Of a stretch of 58,958 bases of DNA, positions 26,199 to 37,061 are shown piece by piece (position 1 is the first letter of the stretch; each line of letters starts with the position of its first letter). Under the pieces are notes generated by a model, which ran no database searches, was not told the origin of the DNA, and saw nothing but the letters and a program-made list of their open reading frames with translations. This stretch comes from JBCCFK01 sp965262315. Its GTDB lineage: Bacteria; Actinomycetota; Acidimicrobiia; Acidimicrobiales; UBA8592. The stretch spans positions 1-58,958 of the forward strand of contig CBDHFJ010000138.1 in the NCBI GenBank assembly GCA_965262315.1, in the 5' to 3' direction. The position numbers and the translations under genes are program-made.

Positions 26199-27371
26199 AT
26201 GGTCGGACGCGAGTTCATCCAGAATCCAGGACCCACGAACATCCCCGACGCGGTCCTCGAGGCGTTCCGGCGCCCGCCGGTCGACTTCGACTCGCCGTAC
26301 TTCAACGATCTGGTCGACGGCATCTGGGACGAGTTGCCGGCGCTCTTCGGCGGCGCATCGGAGGTCTTCGTGCTCACCTCGGTGGGTCACGGGGCATGGG
26401 AGTCGGTGCTCCAGAACCTCCTGGCGCCTGGCGACCAGGCGATCTTCGCTGTCGGCGGCCTCTTCGGCGAACGCTGGGGTGACATGGCGAAGCACCTCGG
26501 GTACGACCCCATCTTCACCGACATGGACCTGCGTCGGGCGCCGGACCCCGCGCAGGTGCACGACCTCCTGGTCGCCGACACCGACCACCGCATCAAAGCG
26601 GTCTTCGTGGCGCAGGCCGAGACGTCGACCGGCACCTTGGCCGACATCCCGGCGTTCCGTCAGGCGATCGACGCCGCTGGGCATCCGGCGCTGTTCGTGG
26701 TCGACGCGATCGGCTCGTTCGCCAGCGAGCCGATGCACATGGCCGAGTGGGGCGTCGATGTCGTGGCCGCCGCGTCGCAGAAGGCGCTGATGATGCCGCC
26801 GGGGCTGGCCTTCTGTGCCGCCAGCGAGCGCGCGGTCGAGGTCGCGGAGCGCCGGCAGTCGGCATCGTGGTACTGGGCCTGGCCTCCCCGCCGCAATCGC
26901 GAAGCCGTCTACTTCCGTTTCGCCGGGACACCGCCGATCCATCACGTCTTCGCCCTGCGAGCCGCGCTCGATCTCATCAACGACGAGGGCGGGATCGACG
27001 CCGTCGCCGACCGCCACCGTCGCTACGCATCGGCCGTCCACGCCTGCGTGGCAGGGTGGGGGAGCGATGGGCCGTGGGAGGTCAACGCCACGCACGACCA
27101 CGAGCGGGCCGCGGCGGTCACCCAGGTGCGCACCGGTGAGCTGGACGGGGCGGCGCTTCGAGATCTTGCCCGCGACCGGTTCCACGTGAGCCTCGGCGGC
27201 GGCATGCTGCTGGGCGACAACGCCTTCCGCATCGGGCATCTCGGGGCCCTCAACGAGCCGATGATCCTCGGCGCGCTCGGTGGTGTCCAGACCGCCATGG
27301 GTGCGCTCGGCTACCCGCACGGCGACGGCCTGGCGCCCGCAGCTGCGTACCTCGCGTCCACCGCGGGATGA
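26199..27371 (+). CDS. class V aminotransferase (alanine-glyoxylate/serine-pyruvate type)
   Basis: PLP-dependent fold-type I enzyme (390 aa). The Schiff-base lysine is K195 in ASQKALMMPPGLAF. The cofactor aspartate lies in LFVVDAIGSFASE about 26 residues before it, the usual spacing. The N-terminal NPGPTNIP and TSVGHGAWES elements match alanine-glyoxylate and serine-pyruvate aminotransferases. Exact amino donor and acceptor are not decided by sequence; related enzymes include phosphonate and purine-pathway members. The stop overlaps the next gene by four bases. Confidence 0.85.
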   Translation: MVGREFIQNPGPTNIPDAVLEAFRRPPVDFDSPYFNDLVDGIWDELPALFGGASEVFVLTSVGHGAWESVLQNLLAPGDQAIFAVGGLFGERWGDMAKHLGYDPIFTDMDLRRAPDPAQVHDLLVADTDHRIKAVFVAQAETSTGTLADIPAFRQAIDAAGHPALFVVDAIGSFASEPMHMAEWGVDVVAAASQKALMMPPGLAFCAASERAVEVAERRQSASWYWAWPPRRNREAVYFRFAGTPPIHHVFALRAALDLINDEGGIDAVADRHRRYASAVHACVAGWGSDGPWEVNATHDHERAAAVTQVRTGELDGAALRDLARDRFHVSLGGGMLLGDNAFRIGHLGALNEPMILGALGGVQTAMGALGYPHGDGLAPAAAYLASTAG

Positions 27372-28393
27372 CGCTGCTCGACGAGATCGTCGCCGAGATC
27401 GACCGCGACGGGCCGCTCTCGTTCAGCCGCTACATGGACCTCGCGCTCTACCACCCCACGCTCGGCTTCTATGCCCGCGGTGGGGCGGGCCGACGCCGCG
27501 ACTTCATCACGAGTCCCGAGGTCGGCCCGCTGTTCGGTGCCGTCGTCGCCCGCGCCATCGATCGGTGGTGGGACGAGGAGGGCCAGCCGGACCACTTCAC
27601 GTTCGTCGAGGCGGGCGCGGGTCCTGGCACGCTGGCGAGGGCGGTCTTGCGGTCGCCGATGCGATGCGTCGATGCGTTGGAGTACGTCACCGTCGAACCC
27701 AGCGACGCGCAGCGGGCCGCGCACCCCGATGGGGTGACGGCCCTGGCGGCGATGCCCCATGCCGTCGAGACGGGGGTCGTCTTCGCCAACGAGTTGCTCG
27801 ACAACCTGCCCTTCGACATCCTCGGCTTCGTCGGCGGTCGCGGGTGGTACGAGGTGCGAGTCGGCCGTGACGGTGATCGGCTCCGCGAGGTGCTGCTGGA
27901 CACCGACCGGCGTCCGCAGCTGGTGGCGGCGCCCGACCACGAGATTCGTGTCCCGATGCAGTCGGCCGCTGCCGACTGGGTGGCAGCGGCTCGGCGCGCC
28001 GTCGGTCGGGGGCGGGTGGTGGTGATCGACTACGCCCTCTCGTGCTACCCCGCAGAGCCCGGTCGCGAGTGGCTCCGCACCTACAGCGATCAGGGGCGCG
28101 CCGGCGATCCGCTGGATCGCCCCGGGAGCAAGGACATCACGGTCGACATCGACATCGCTCAGCTCCGCGCGGTGGCGGCGACCGACGCCGAGCGCAGCCA
28201 GGCGATCTGGTTGCGGCGGCTGGGCATCGACGATCTCGTGGCCGAGGGCCAGGCGTACTGGGACCAGCACCGGGCTGCCCCGAACCTGAAGGCGATCGAG
28301 ATGCAGTCTCGGGGGACCGAGGCGGCTGCCCTTCTCGACCCGGCCGGCCTGGGTGGATTCACCGTGCTGGAATGGGCCGCCGGCGGGGCTTGA
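27368..28393 (+). CDS. SAM-dependent methyltransferase of the MidA/NDUFAF7 family
   Basis: A 341-aa protein of the DUF185/MidA family. It opens with DGPLSFSRYMDLALYHPTLG and FITSPEVGPLFG, both family hallmarks. The SAM-binding loop is EAGAGPGTLA at residues 81-90, and FANELLDNLPFD follows. The eukaryotic member NDUFAF7 methylates an arginine of the complex I 49-kDa subunit (the NuoD counterpart). Presence about 3.5 kb from two nuo operons fits, but bacterial members are poorly tested. It overlaps the aminotransferase by four bases, so they share a message. Confidence 0.82.
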   Translation: MTLLDEIVAEIDRDGPLSFSRYMDLALYHPTLGFYARGGAGRRRDFITSPEVGPLFGAVVARAIDRWWDEEGQPDHFTFVEAGAGPGTLARAVLRSPMRCVDALEYVTVEPSDAQRAAHPDGVTALAAMPHAVETGVVFANELLDNLPFDILGFVGGRGWYEVRVGRDGDRLREVLLDTDRRPQLVAAPDHEIRVPMQSAAADWVAAARRAVGRGRVVVIDYALSCYPAEPGREWLRTYSDQGRAGDPLDRPGSKDITVDIDIAQLRAVAATDAERSQAIWLRRLGIDDLVAEGQAYWDQHRAAPNLKAIEMQSRGTEAAALLDPAGLGGFTVLEWAAGGA

Positions 28394-28409
28394 GACAGGG
28401 GTCACAGGT

Positions 28410-28415
28410 TAGACT
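28410..28415 (+). promoter_or_regulatory. putative -10 box of the second tetR gene
   Basis: TAGACT ends eight bases before the ATG at 28424. A TTGAGA at 28390-28395 is only 14 bases upstream, which is short for a -35. The layout predicts a leaderless or near-leaderless message. Confidence 0.4.
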
Positions 28416-28423
28416 GACGCTGT

Positions 28424-29065
28424 ATGTCCGAGCAGCGTGAGCCCCTGACCCGTGAACGAGTCGCCAGCGCCGCGCTCGCGTTCATCGACGAGCACGGCCA
28501 GGCGGCGCTGAGCATGCGCAAGCTCGGCGCCGAGCTCGGGGTTGAGGCGATGTCGCTCTACAACCACGTCGCCAACAAGGACGATCTGTTCGATGCGGTG
28601 TCGGAAATCCTCTACGCCGATGTCCTGTCCCGACTCGACGATGCCGAGATGTCCTGGCAGGACGAGCTGCGCGACCTGGCCTACCAGTATCGGGCTGTCG
28701 CCCGCGAGCACGAGGGCGCCCTCGGCGTCTTCCTCGATCGGGCCTCGCCCGCCGCGGTCAAATTCGTCTTCCTGCAGCGCTGCTACTCGATCTTCACCCG
28801 GGCCGGCTTCGACACCAAGGAAGCGGCGGTCGCGTTCGACATCTCGGCCTCGTGGGTCATCGGTGCCATCCGCCAGGAGCTCGGCCTGATGGCCGATCTC
28901 GAGGAGCTCGGTGGCACGACCGTGCCCAGGGAGAGCCTGCCCGAGCATCTTCAGGAGGTCGTCGACTTCAAGCAGGCGTGTATCGCGTGGACCCCGGCGC
29001 AGCGCTTCGACTACGGCCTCGAGACAGTGCTCGCCGGTCTCGAGTGGCGCCTCGCGCAGTCCTGA
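28424..29065 (+). CDS. TetR-family regulator with TetR_C-type C-terminus
   Basis: A 213-aa regulator. The helix-turn-helix region is ERVASAALAFIDEHGQAALS with MRKLGAELGVEAMSLYNHV (residues 9-48). The SLYNHVANKDDLFDAV form is typical of the TetR subfamily proper, which often controls exporters. It lies convergent to the MMPL exporter gene. The exporter's promoter region carries repeated palindromes that this or another TetR could bind, although I find no copy upstream of this gene itself. Confidence 0.85.
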   Translation: MSEQREPLTRERVASAALAFIDEHGQAALSMRKLGAELGVEAMSLYNHVANKDDLFDAVSEILYADVLSRLDDAEMSWQDELRDLAYQYRAVAREHEGALGVFLDRASPAAVKFVFLQRCYSIFTRAGFDTKEAAVAFDISASWVIGAIRQELGLMADLEELGGTTVPRESLPEHLQEVVDFKQACIAWTPAQRFDYGLETVLAGLEWRLAQS

Positions 29066-29089
29066 GCTCACGGCCCTGACGCGCACCAA

Positions 29090-29123
29090 CCCCAGATGCG
29101 ACGGGGGGCTGTCACATCCGGGG
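29090..29123. terminator. possible bidirectional terminator hairpin
   Basis: CCCCAGATG (29090-29098) can pair with CATCCGGGG (29115-29123), with one G-U pair, between the convergent tetR and MMPL genes. There is no T-tract on either side. Confidence 0.35.
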
Positions 29124-29139
29124 CTGGAGAACGGTGGCG

Positions 29140-31293
29140 TCAGCCGGCGGGTGCGGGTTCCCGGTCGGCGGTGTCGTCCCAGGGGAGATCGGCGATCGAG
29201 TCGAACTCGCCTGCGGCACTCGGCGGCTCGTGGAGACCGAAGCGCTCGTGGAAGCGACGCAGGGGAGCGGGCGCCCACCAGTTCCACGCACCCATGAGCT
29301 TCATCGAGGCGGGTACCAACAGCATGCGCACGATGGTGGCGTCGATGATGATGGCCAGCGCAAGGCCGACACCGAGCTGCTTCATGTCGACCGACTCGCC
29401 AGTGGCGAAGGCGGCGAACACGATCGAGATCAGGAGCGCTGCCGAGGTGATGACCCGGCCGGTGCGCTGCAGGCCCAGTGAGACCGCTTCATCGTTGTCG
29501 CCGGTCTCGTCGTAGATCTCCTTGATCCGGGAGAGCAGGAAGACCTCGTAGTCCATGGACAGGCCGAAGGCGATGAAGAAGACCAGGAACGGTGTCCACA
29601 GGCCCACATAGCCGATCTCGTCGAAGCCGAGGACGCCGCTGAGGTTGCCGTCCTGGAAGCCCCAGACCAGCACGCCGAACGTGGCGGTCAGCGACAGCAG
29701 GTTCATGAACATCGCCTTGAAGGGCATCACGACCGAGCCGGTCATGAGGAACAGGAGTAGCAACGTGGCGCCCGCCACGAACGCGAGGGCGAACGGGATG
29801 CGGCTGTAGAGCGAGCCCCGCTGATCGATGAGGTCGGCGGCGGGACCGCCGACGGCCGTGTCGAAGCCGGGTTCGAGGTCGCGGAGGTCGCGGACCGCCT
29901 GCTCGGCCACGGTGCCTTGCGCTGGGCCTTCGGGAAGCACGTCCACCACGGTCAGGGAGTCGGTCGTGAAGCGCACCTCCGCACCGACGACCCCGTCGAT
30001 GCTGGCGACGTCGGCGAGGTAGGCATCGACCGGGCCGGTCGTCTCGGCGACGACGGTGATCGGGTCCTCGCCGCCGATCTCGAACCGGGCTTCCCGTTCG
30101 TCCAGGAGCTGGCGGGTCTCGAGGGAGTCGGGAAGGGCTTCGGCGCCGGGGATCTGAAGTCGAGCGTCGAGGAAGGGTGACGCCAGCAAGAGCAGTGCCA
30201 CGGTCACCAGCCCCGCCACCACGGCGGGCCGGCGCTGGACCACGGTGGAGATCCGATGGAACACACGGCCGCTGTCGGCACCGGCGCGCAGGGGCTTGAT
30301 GCGGTGGCCGACCCGGCTGAGCACGGCCGGGAGCAGGGTGACCGCGGACGCCATGGCGATCAGTACCACGCCGATGCTGCCCATGCCGATCGACGGGAAC
30401 ACGTTGCCCGAGAGCATCAGGAAGCCGCCGAGCGCGACCGCCACCGTGAGACCGCTGTAGATGACGGTGAGACCAGCGGTGGTGACGGTTCGGCGGACCG
30501 CATCATCGACCGAGAGGCCCGCGGCCCGTTCCTCCCGGAAGCGGTTGACGATCAGGAGGGCGTAGTCGATGGCCAGACCGAGGCCCAACATCGTCGCCGC
30601 CGAGAGGGCGAAGATCTGGACGTCGGTGACCAGGGTCAGACCCCAGAGTGTGAACAGGGCGCCGGGGATGGCCACCAGGGCGACCATGAGCGGCAGGCTG
30701 GCCGCCACCAACCCGCCGAAGATGACCACCGCGAGCACCAGCGTGATCGGCAGGGTCAACAGCTCTGCCTGCTGGAGGTCGGACTCGGTCTGTTCGACGG
30801 ACTCGCGGTCGAGGACGGCGTCGCCGCCGATCAGGGTGCGAGCGGCGTTGACCTCACGGAGGTCTTCCTCCACCACATCCACGAGTGCGTCGTAGGCGTC
30901 TTCGTCGAGAGACGGATCGAGGATGACACCCACGAGGGTCGCCTCACCGTCCGTCGAGGTGAAGCGTGGGCCGGCGTTGTAGGTGTGAAGGACTTGAACC
31001 ACACCTCGGCGGTCTGAAAGTCGTGCATCGGTTTCCTGCACCTCCTGTGCAAATGCGGGATCGGTGGGGTCGATCCCGTCGTAGAAGGCGACGACGTCCG
31101 GCGAGGTGGCCCCCAGCGCTTCGAGGATCTCCTCGACCTCGGCCGACTCGGTCCCCTGGTCACCTTCGGGGATGGTGACCAGCCGCTCGACGGTCGAGCT
31201 GCCGACCACGACGGCGATGGCCACGAAAGCGACCCAGCCGACCATGACGCGGCGACGGTTGGTGACGAGGGTGTTGGCGAAGCGATGGAGCAT
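29140..31293 (-). CDS. MMPL/RND-family membrane exporter
   Basis: A 717-aa protein with the twelve-TM MMPL plan: TM1, a large extracytoplasmic loop, six TM helices, a second loop, then five more. The paired proton-relay motifs are visible as GLAIDYALLIVNRFREE near residue 245 and GLSMDYEVFLLSRIKEIYDE near residue 580. Actinobacterial members export lipids, siderophores or drugs; the substrate here is unknown. No lipid-synthesis genes are adjacent. Repeated palindromes upstream (31348-31396) suggest TetR control. Confidence 0.88.
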   Translation of the reverse strand: MLHRFANTLVTNRRRVMVGWVAFVAIAVVVGSSTVERLVTIPEGDQGTESAEVEEILEALGATSPDVVAFYDGIDPTDPAFAQEVQETDARLSDRRGVVQVLHTYNAGPRFTSTDGEATLVGVILDPSLDEDAYDALVDVVEEDLREVNAARTLIGGDAVLDRESVEQTESDLQQAELLTLPITLVLAVVIFGGLVAASLPLMVALVAIPGALFTLWGLTLVTDVQIFALSAATMLGLGLAIDYALLIVNRFREERAAGLSVDDAVRRTVTTAGLTVIYSGLTVAVALGGFLMLSGNVFPSIGMGSIGVVLIAMASAVTLLPAVLSRVGHRIKPLRAGADSGRVFHRISTVVQRRPAVVAGLVTVALLLLASPFLDARLQIPGAEALPDSLETRQLLDEREARFEIGGEDPITVVAETTGPVDAYLADVASIDGVVGAEVRFTTDSLTVVDVLPEGPAQGTVAEQAVRDLRDLEPGFDTAVGGPAADLIDQRGSLYSRIPFALAFVAGATLLLLFLMTGSVVMPFKAMFMNLLSLTATFGVLVWGFQDGNLSGVLGFDEIGYVGLWTPFLVFFIAFGLSMDYEVFLLSRIKEIYDETGDNDEAVSLGLQRTGRVITSAALLISIVFAAFATGESVDMKQLGVGLALAIIIDATIVRMLLVPASMKLMGAWNWWAPAPLRRFHERFGLHEPPSAAGEFDSIADLPWDDTADREPAPAG

Positions 31294-31347
31294 TGGGGTT
31301 GGTCCTGTCCGGGGGAGGCGTCCTGTGGTCGCGACACCTGTCGGGTA

Positions 31348-31396
31348 CTTACGTCGTACGCTTACGTCGTAAATAGAACCGCGCTTACGTTGTAAG
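31348..31396. promoter_or_regulatory. triple CTTACGTnGTA operator repeat upstream of the MMPL gene
   Basis: Three copies of CTTACGTCGTA or CTTACGTTGTAAG lie at 31348-31358, 31361-31373 and 31384-31396. The last two have dyad symmetry (TTAC-n3-GTAA). On the minus strand a TTGACA box (31402-31397) sits right at the edge of the third copy, so a bound repressor would block the MMPL promoter. The matching -10 is uncertain (TTCTAT or TCTATT around 31372-31378). Confidence 0.6.
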
Positions 31397-31438
31397 TGTC
31401 AACCCCTTTCCGTGGTGACGTCGGACACCCGGACGCGA

Positions 31439-31466
31439 AGAAGCGGGGCCCGTGGGCCCCGCTTCT
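31439..31466 (-). terminator. intrinsic-type terminator after mscL
   Basis: Perfect 13-base arms AGAAGCGGGGCCC (31439-31451) and GGGCCCCGCTTCT (31454-31466) lie 32 bases beyond the mscL stop. A short T-rich stretch follows on the minus strand. Confidence 0.7.
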
Positions 31467-31497
31467 CAGCGATTCGACTCGCTGGTTGACTGCTGAA

Positions 31498-31857
31498 TCA
31501 GCGGCCGGCCAGGTTGTCCCGGATCTCGGTCAGCAGGTCGACCTCGCTCGGGCCACTGTCCTCTTCTTGCTTGTTGGTGGCACGGTTGTAGGCCTTGACC
31601 AGCAAGAACAAGACGAACGCGATCGACACGAACGAGACGATGGCCGTGATGATGAAGCCGATCCCCAGTCGTGCGTCCCCGATGTCGATCCCGATGCTGT
31701 TGAAGTCGGGCTCGCCAACGATTGCGGCCACGATTGGCATCACAAGGTGCTCGACGATCGAGTCGACCACCGGTACGAAGGCCAGCGCCATCACGAGGCC
31801 AACGGCCGCCTCGAATACGCCGCCCTTGTCGATGAAGTCCTTGAATTCCTGAAGCAC
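31498..31857 (-). CDS. mscL: large-conductance mechanosensitive channel
   Basis: Pentameric tension-gated channel (119 aa; E. coli form 136 aa) that releases solutes on osmotic downshock. The N-terminal helix and TM1 match the family: EFKDFIDKGGVFEAAVGLVM, then VVDSIVEHLVMPIV. TM2 is FIITAIVSFVSIAFVLFLLV near residues 68-87. The C-terminal bundle helix ends in SEVDLLTEIRDNLAGR. It is monocistronic, with a terminator just downstream and acsA divergent upstream. Confidence 0.95.
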   Translation of the reverse strand: MLQEFKDFIDKGGVFEAAVGLVMALAFVPVVDSIVEHLVMPIVAAIVGEPDFNSIGIDIGDARLGIGFIITAIVSFVSIAFVLFLLVKAYNRATNKQEEDSGPSEVDLLTEIRDNLAGR

Positions 31858-32086
31858 GGTTGTCTCTCTCCTCGGAGTGGTGGGTTGCCTCCTGGCGAGT
31901 TCCAGACGCCGGGGCGGCCAAATAGTCGCGTGTTCGTTCCATCTGCCACAAAACCGGCGACAGGCCGACTGCCACTACTGCTCCGTTGTTGCGTTTCGCG
32001 TCAGGTCTGATGCGCAACAACACGAGCAACTATGGTCGGGCCGCCGGTGAAGGCCGCCGGCGTCAGAGCACGAGGGGAGCGCCACC

Positions 32087-34075
<1,989 letters not shown>

Positions 34076-34121
34076 CGTCCAAGTCCCGGGAACGTTGCGC
34101 TGCAGCGCGAGGTGGGTGCGC

Positions 34122-36366
34122 CTACTCGCGGCCGAGTTCGGATTGGCCGGCGGCGTCGTGGTCGACGTCCTGGTCGTCGACGAGGTCGACGGTGACCTTC
34201 ACCAGAGTGCCGGTGAACTCGAACGGGCCGATGTGGCGGCCGGTGCCGTCGTAGTCGGACACGGTGGTGCCGCGGTCGAAGCCGATGTCGAGTCCCGACC
34301 AGGAGATCATCAGCCAGAAGATCCGGTCGGTCTCCATGCTGCCCGCCGGCTCGCCGTCGATCAGCAGCGTGCCGGTGCCGTGGGGGAACGGTCCCTCGCC
34401 CGGCGCCCGCTCCATCCGGAAGCCCAGGGTGCACGGCCCGGTGGGGATCGGTCGGTCCGACGTGACGAGCTCGTGCTTGCCGCCCACGCTCAGGTCGTGG
34501 ACGAGGTGGCCGTCGCGGACGAACAGGGAGTAGCCACACGTGGCGTCGCCGTGCGCGATCAACACCCCCTCGGCGCCGTCGGCGGGGAGCTCGACCTCGG
34601 CCTCGATCAGGTAGCTGCGGCTGCGAAGGTCGGGCGCCACGTCGCTGGGCAGGTGGCCCATGCCCTGCCAGAACGTGTAGGTCCGGCGGTTGCCGGTGTG
34701 ACGTTCGGCGTTCTCGGCGAAGCGCTCGCCGAAGCGGTCGTCGAGCGGCAGCACCTTGTTGGCGCGAGCCTGCTCCCACCACAGCTCTTGCATCGCCGAC
34801 GAGCCGGTCCGGCTGGTCCGACAGCCAGGTCGCGGACCTCGCTGAAGTCCTCGTCGAGGTGGTACAGCTCCCAGCGGTCGTCGCCGAAGTCGGTTCCCGG
34901 AGGATGGAACGCGACGGCCTTCCAGCCGTCGTGCCAGATGCCCCGGTGGCCGAACATCTCGAAGTACTGCGTCGACTTGCCCGTGTCGGCCGCTGCGTCG
35001 CCGAGGGTGGTGGCGAAGCTGGTGCCGGTCATCTCGGCGGGCGCATCGATCCCGACCAGGTCGAGCACGGTCGGAGCCAGGTCGGCCACGTGGCAGAACT
35101 GGTGCCGCAACGCCGCCGCCATCGGCGACCCGGCCAGGGGCACGCACCACCAGGGGGTCCCGGATGCCGCCGCCGTGGGTGTTCTGCTTGTAGCGCTTGA
35201 GCGGGGTGTTGGCCGCCATCGCCCACCCGAACGGGAAGTTGGTGTGGGTGTCGGGACCACCGATGTCGTCGATGCGCGCGAGCTTCTCCTCCATCGGCTC
35301 GGGGACCATGTTGAACACGGCCATGGCGTTGATGAAGCCCTGCGGTCCGCCCTCCTGGCTGGCGCCGTTGTCCGACAGGACCAGCACGATGGTGTCGTCG
35401 GCCTGCCCCGAGGCGTCGAGGTGGGTCGATGAGCCGCCCGAGGTGGGTGTCGAAGTGTTCGAGCATCGCGGCGTACGCGCCCTGCAGCCGGGCGAAGAGT
35501 TGCTGCTCTTCGGCGGAGTGGTCGGCCCAGGCCTGCACCCGGTCGTTGCGCGGCGGCAACTCGGTGCCCACTGGGACCACCCCGGTGTCGATCTGGCGGG
35601 CCAGCCGAGCATTTCGGGTCTCGTCCCAGCCCCCGGCGAAGCGTTCGGCGTACTTGTCGATCAGCTCCCGCGGCGCCTGATGCGGGGCATGGCACGCACC
35701 AGGGTTCACCATCAGGAACCAGGGCACGTCGGGGGTCGCGGCCTGATGTCCCTTGAGGTAGCGCAGGCCCTCGTCGATCAGGTCCTCGGTCAGGTGATAG
35801 CCGGTCTCGTAGGTGCCCGGCGCGGTGACGTGGGTGTTGTCCCGGACCAGCTCGGGCGAGAACTGGTCGGTCTCGGCGTCGAGGAACCCGTAGTAGCGGT
35901 CGAAGCCACGGCCGAGGGGCCAGCCGTCGAAGGGTCCACTGGGCCCGGTTTCGGTCAGCCGCGTCGCGTGCCACTTGCCGACCAGGTAGTTGCGATAGCC
36001 GTGCGGCCGGAGCGCCTCGGCCAACGTCGGGACGTCGGCGGCGATCTTGCCCCGGTAGCCGGGGAACCCACTGTCGAAGTTGGCCAGGCACCCCATGCCC
36101 ACGTCGTGGTGGTTGCGCCCCGTCAGCAGCGCAGCCCGCGTCGTCGAGCACATCGCCGTCGTGTGGAAGCCGGTGTATCGGAGCCCCTCGGCGGCGAGCC
36201 TGTCGATGACCGGCGTGTCGATCTCGGACCCGTAGCACCCGAAGTCGGAGAAGCCGACGTCGTCCAGCAACACCAGCAGGACGTTCGGTCGCCGCTGCGG
36301 CGCATCCGGCCACCACGGCGTCGAGTCCGCCAAGGTCTCGCCGATCACCGGTCCGTTGTCATTCAT
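34122..36366 (-). pseudogene. arylsulfatase, interrupted by at least three apparent +1 frameshifts
   Basis: Read across frames this is one arylsulfatase of about 745 aa. The first frame runs from ATG 36366 (GGAGG six bases upstream) through the metal-site start VLLVLLDDVG and the formylglycine motif CSTTRAALLTGR (C73) to about 35425. The second frame carries VLSDNGASQEGG and the IRDPLVV region. The third, from about 35140, carries RHQFCHVADLAPTVLDLVGI. Further shifts near 34800-34830 lead to the C-terminal lectin-like domain ending at 34122. At the first break the sense strand reads gacccac where gaccac restores the frame. Nearby genes show the same fault, so sequence error is as likely as decay. 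Confidence 0.8.
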
Positions 36367-36376
36367 CTGGGCCTCC

Positions 36377-36856
36377 TCAGGCCTCGTAGTAGCCCGAGTG
36401 GACGTAGAGGGCGGGAATGCCCTCCTCCTCGTACATCGTGATGTTGCGCTGGTCGTCGTCGAGCGCGAACACCGGCTCGAACCCGGCGTAGCGGAGCTCC
36501 TCGACGGCGAGGCGTTTCATCTCCGGCGACGGCACGTGGTCCCGTCGGCTGCGCATGATCAGCAGGTCCCACCGGATGTCGTACTCGCCGAGCCAAGCGA
36601 CCGTCTCGTCGTGGATCGATTCCGGCCGTGCCGTCAGCAAGACCACCAACGTGCCCTCGTCGATCAGGTCGAGCAGGGTCACGCCCGGCAGTAGCGGCGG
36701 GTCGTCCGTGGCCGCCTTGAAGAAGCCCTGCCAGTTCTTCCTGCCGCCGGACAGGAAGTGCTGCCGATGCTCGCCGTCGGCGATGACCCCGTCGACGTCG
36801 ATCAACGCCACCCGGCCACCGTCGAACTCCTGCGCTCGCCAGGTCCACCTAGGCAC
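36377..36856 (-). CDS. HAD-superfamily phosphatase, polynucleotide kinase 3'-phosphatase-like
   Basis: A 159-aa HAD-fold protein. The catalytic loop VALIDVDGVIADGEHR gives the DxDG motif near residues 20-23. LVVLLTARPESIHDETVAWL supplies motif II (Thr). PVFALDDDQRNITMYEEEGI supplies the acidic motif. The layout resembles the phosphatase half of polynucleotide kinase/phosphatase proteins. The substrate is not known. The GTG start overlaps the zinc-ribbon gene stop by eight bases, and the sulfatase starts 10 bases downstream, so these form one minus-strand unit with yajQ. Confidence 0.75.
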   Translation of the reverse strand: MPRWTWRAQEFDGGRVALIDVDGVIADGEHRQHFLSGGRKNWQGFFKAATDDPPLLPGVTLLDLIDEGTLVVLLTARPESIHDETVAWLGEYDIRWDLLIMRSRRDHVPSPEMKRLAVEELRYAGFEPVFALDDDQRNITMYEEEGIPALYVHSGYYEA

Positions 36857-37055
36857 GAGTCGCTCGCCGTGCTCTGCGCTCCTGGGCCCGCTCCCACTTT
36901 GCCTGGCGACTCCGGCACGCCTTGCGGCAGTACCGCTGGTTGGCGGTCTTGGCCTCGAACAGTTCGCCGCAGCGCCAGTACTCGCAGCCGCGGATGCTTT
37001 CGGGATCGACGTCGAAGTCCTCGGGAAAATCGTCCGGGAAGTCGTCGTCGATCAC
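36849..37055 (-). CDS. small zinc-ribbon-like protein
   Basis: A 68-aa protein with an acidic N-terminus (DDDFPDDFPEDFDVD). It then has a four-cysteine site, CEYWRC and YCRKAC, followed by a basic Arg/Lys/Ala-rich tail. The spacing (Cx4C, about 17 residues, Cx3C) suggests a zinc-binding treble-clef or ribbon, as in small bacterial proteins of unknown role. The start is GTG. It sits between yajQ (6 bases upstream) and the HAD gene (overlapping), so it is probably co-expressed. Confidence 0.65.
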   Translation of the reverse strand: MIDDDFPDDFPEDFDVDPESIRGCEYWRCGELFEAKTANQRYCRKACRSRQAKWERAQERRARRATRA

Positions 37056-37061
37056 GCGAAC

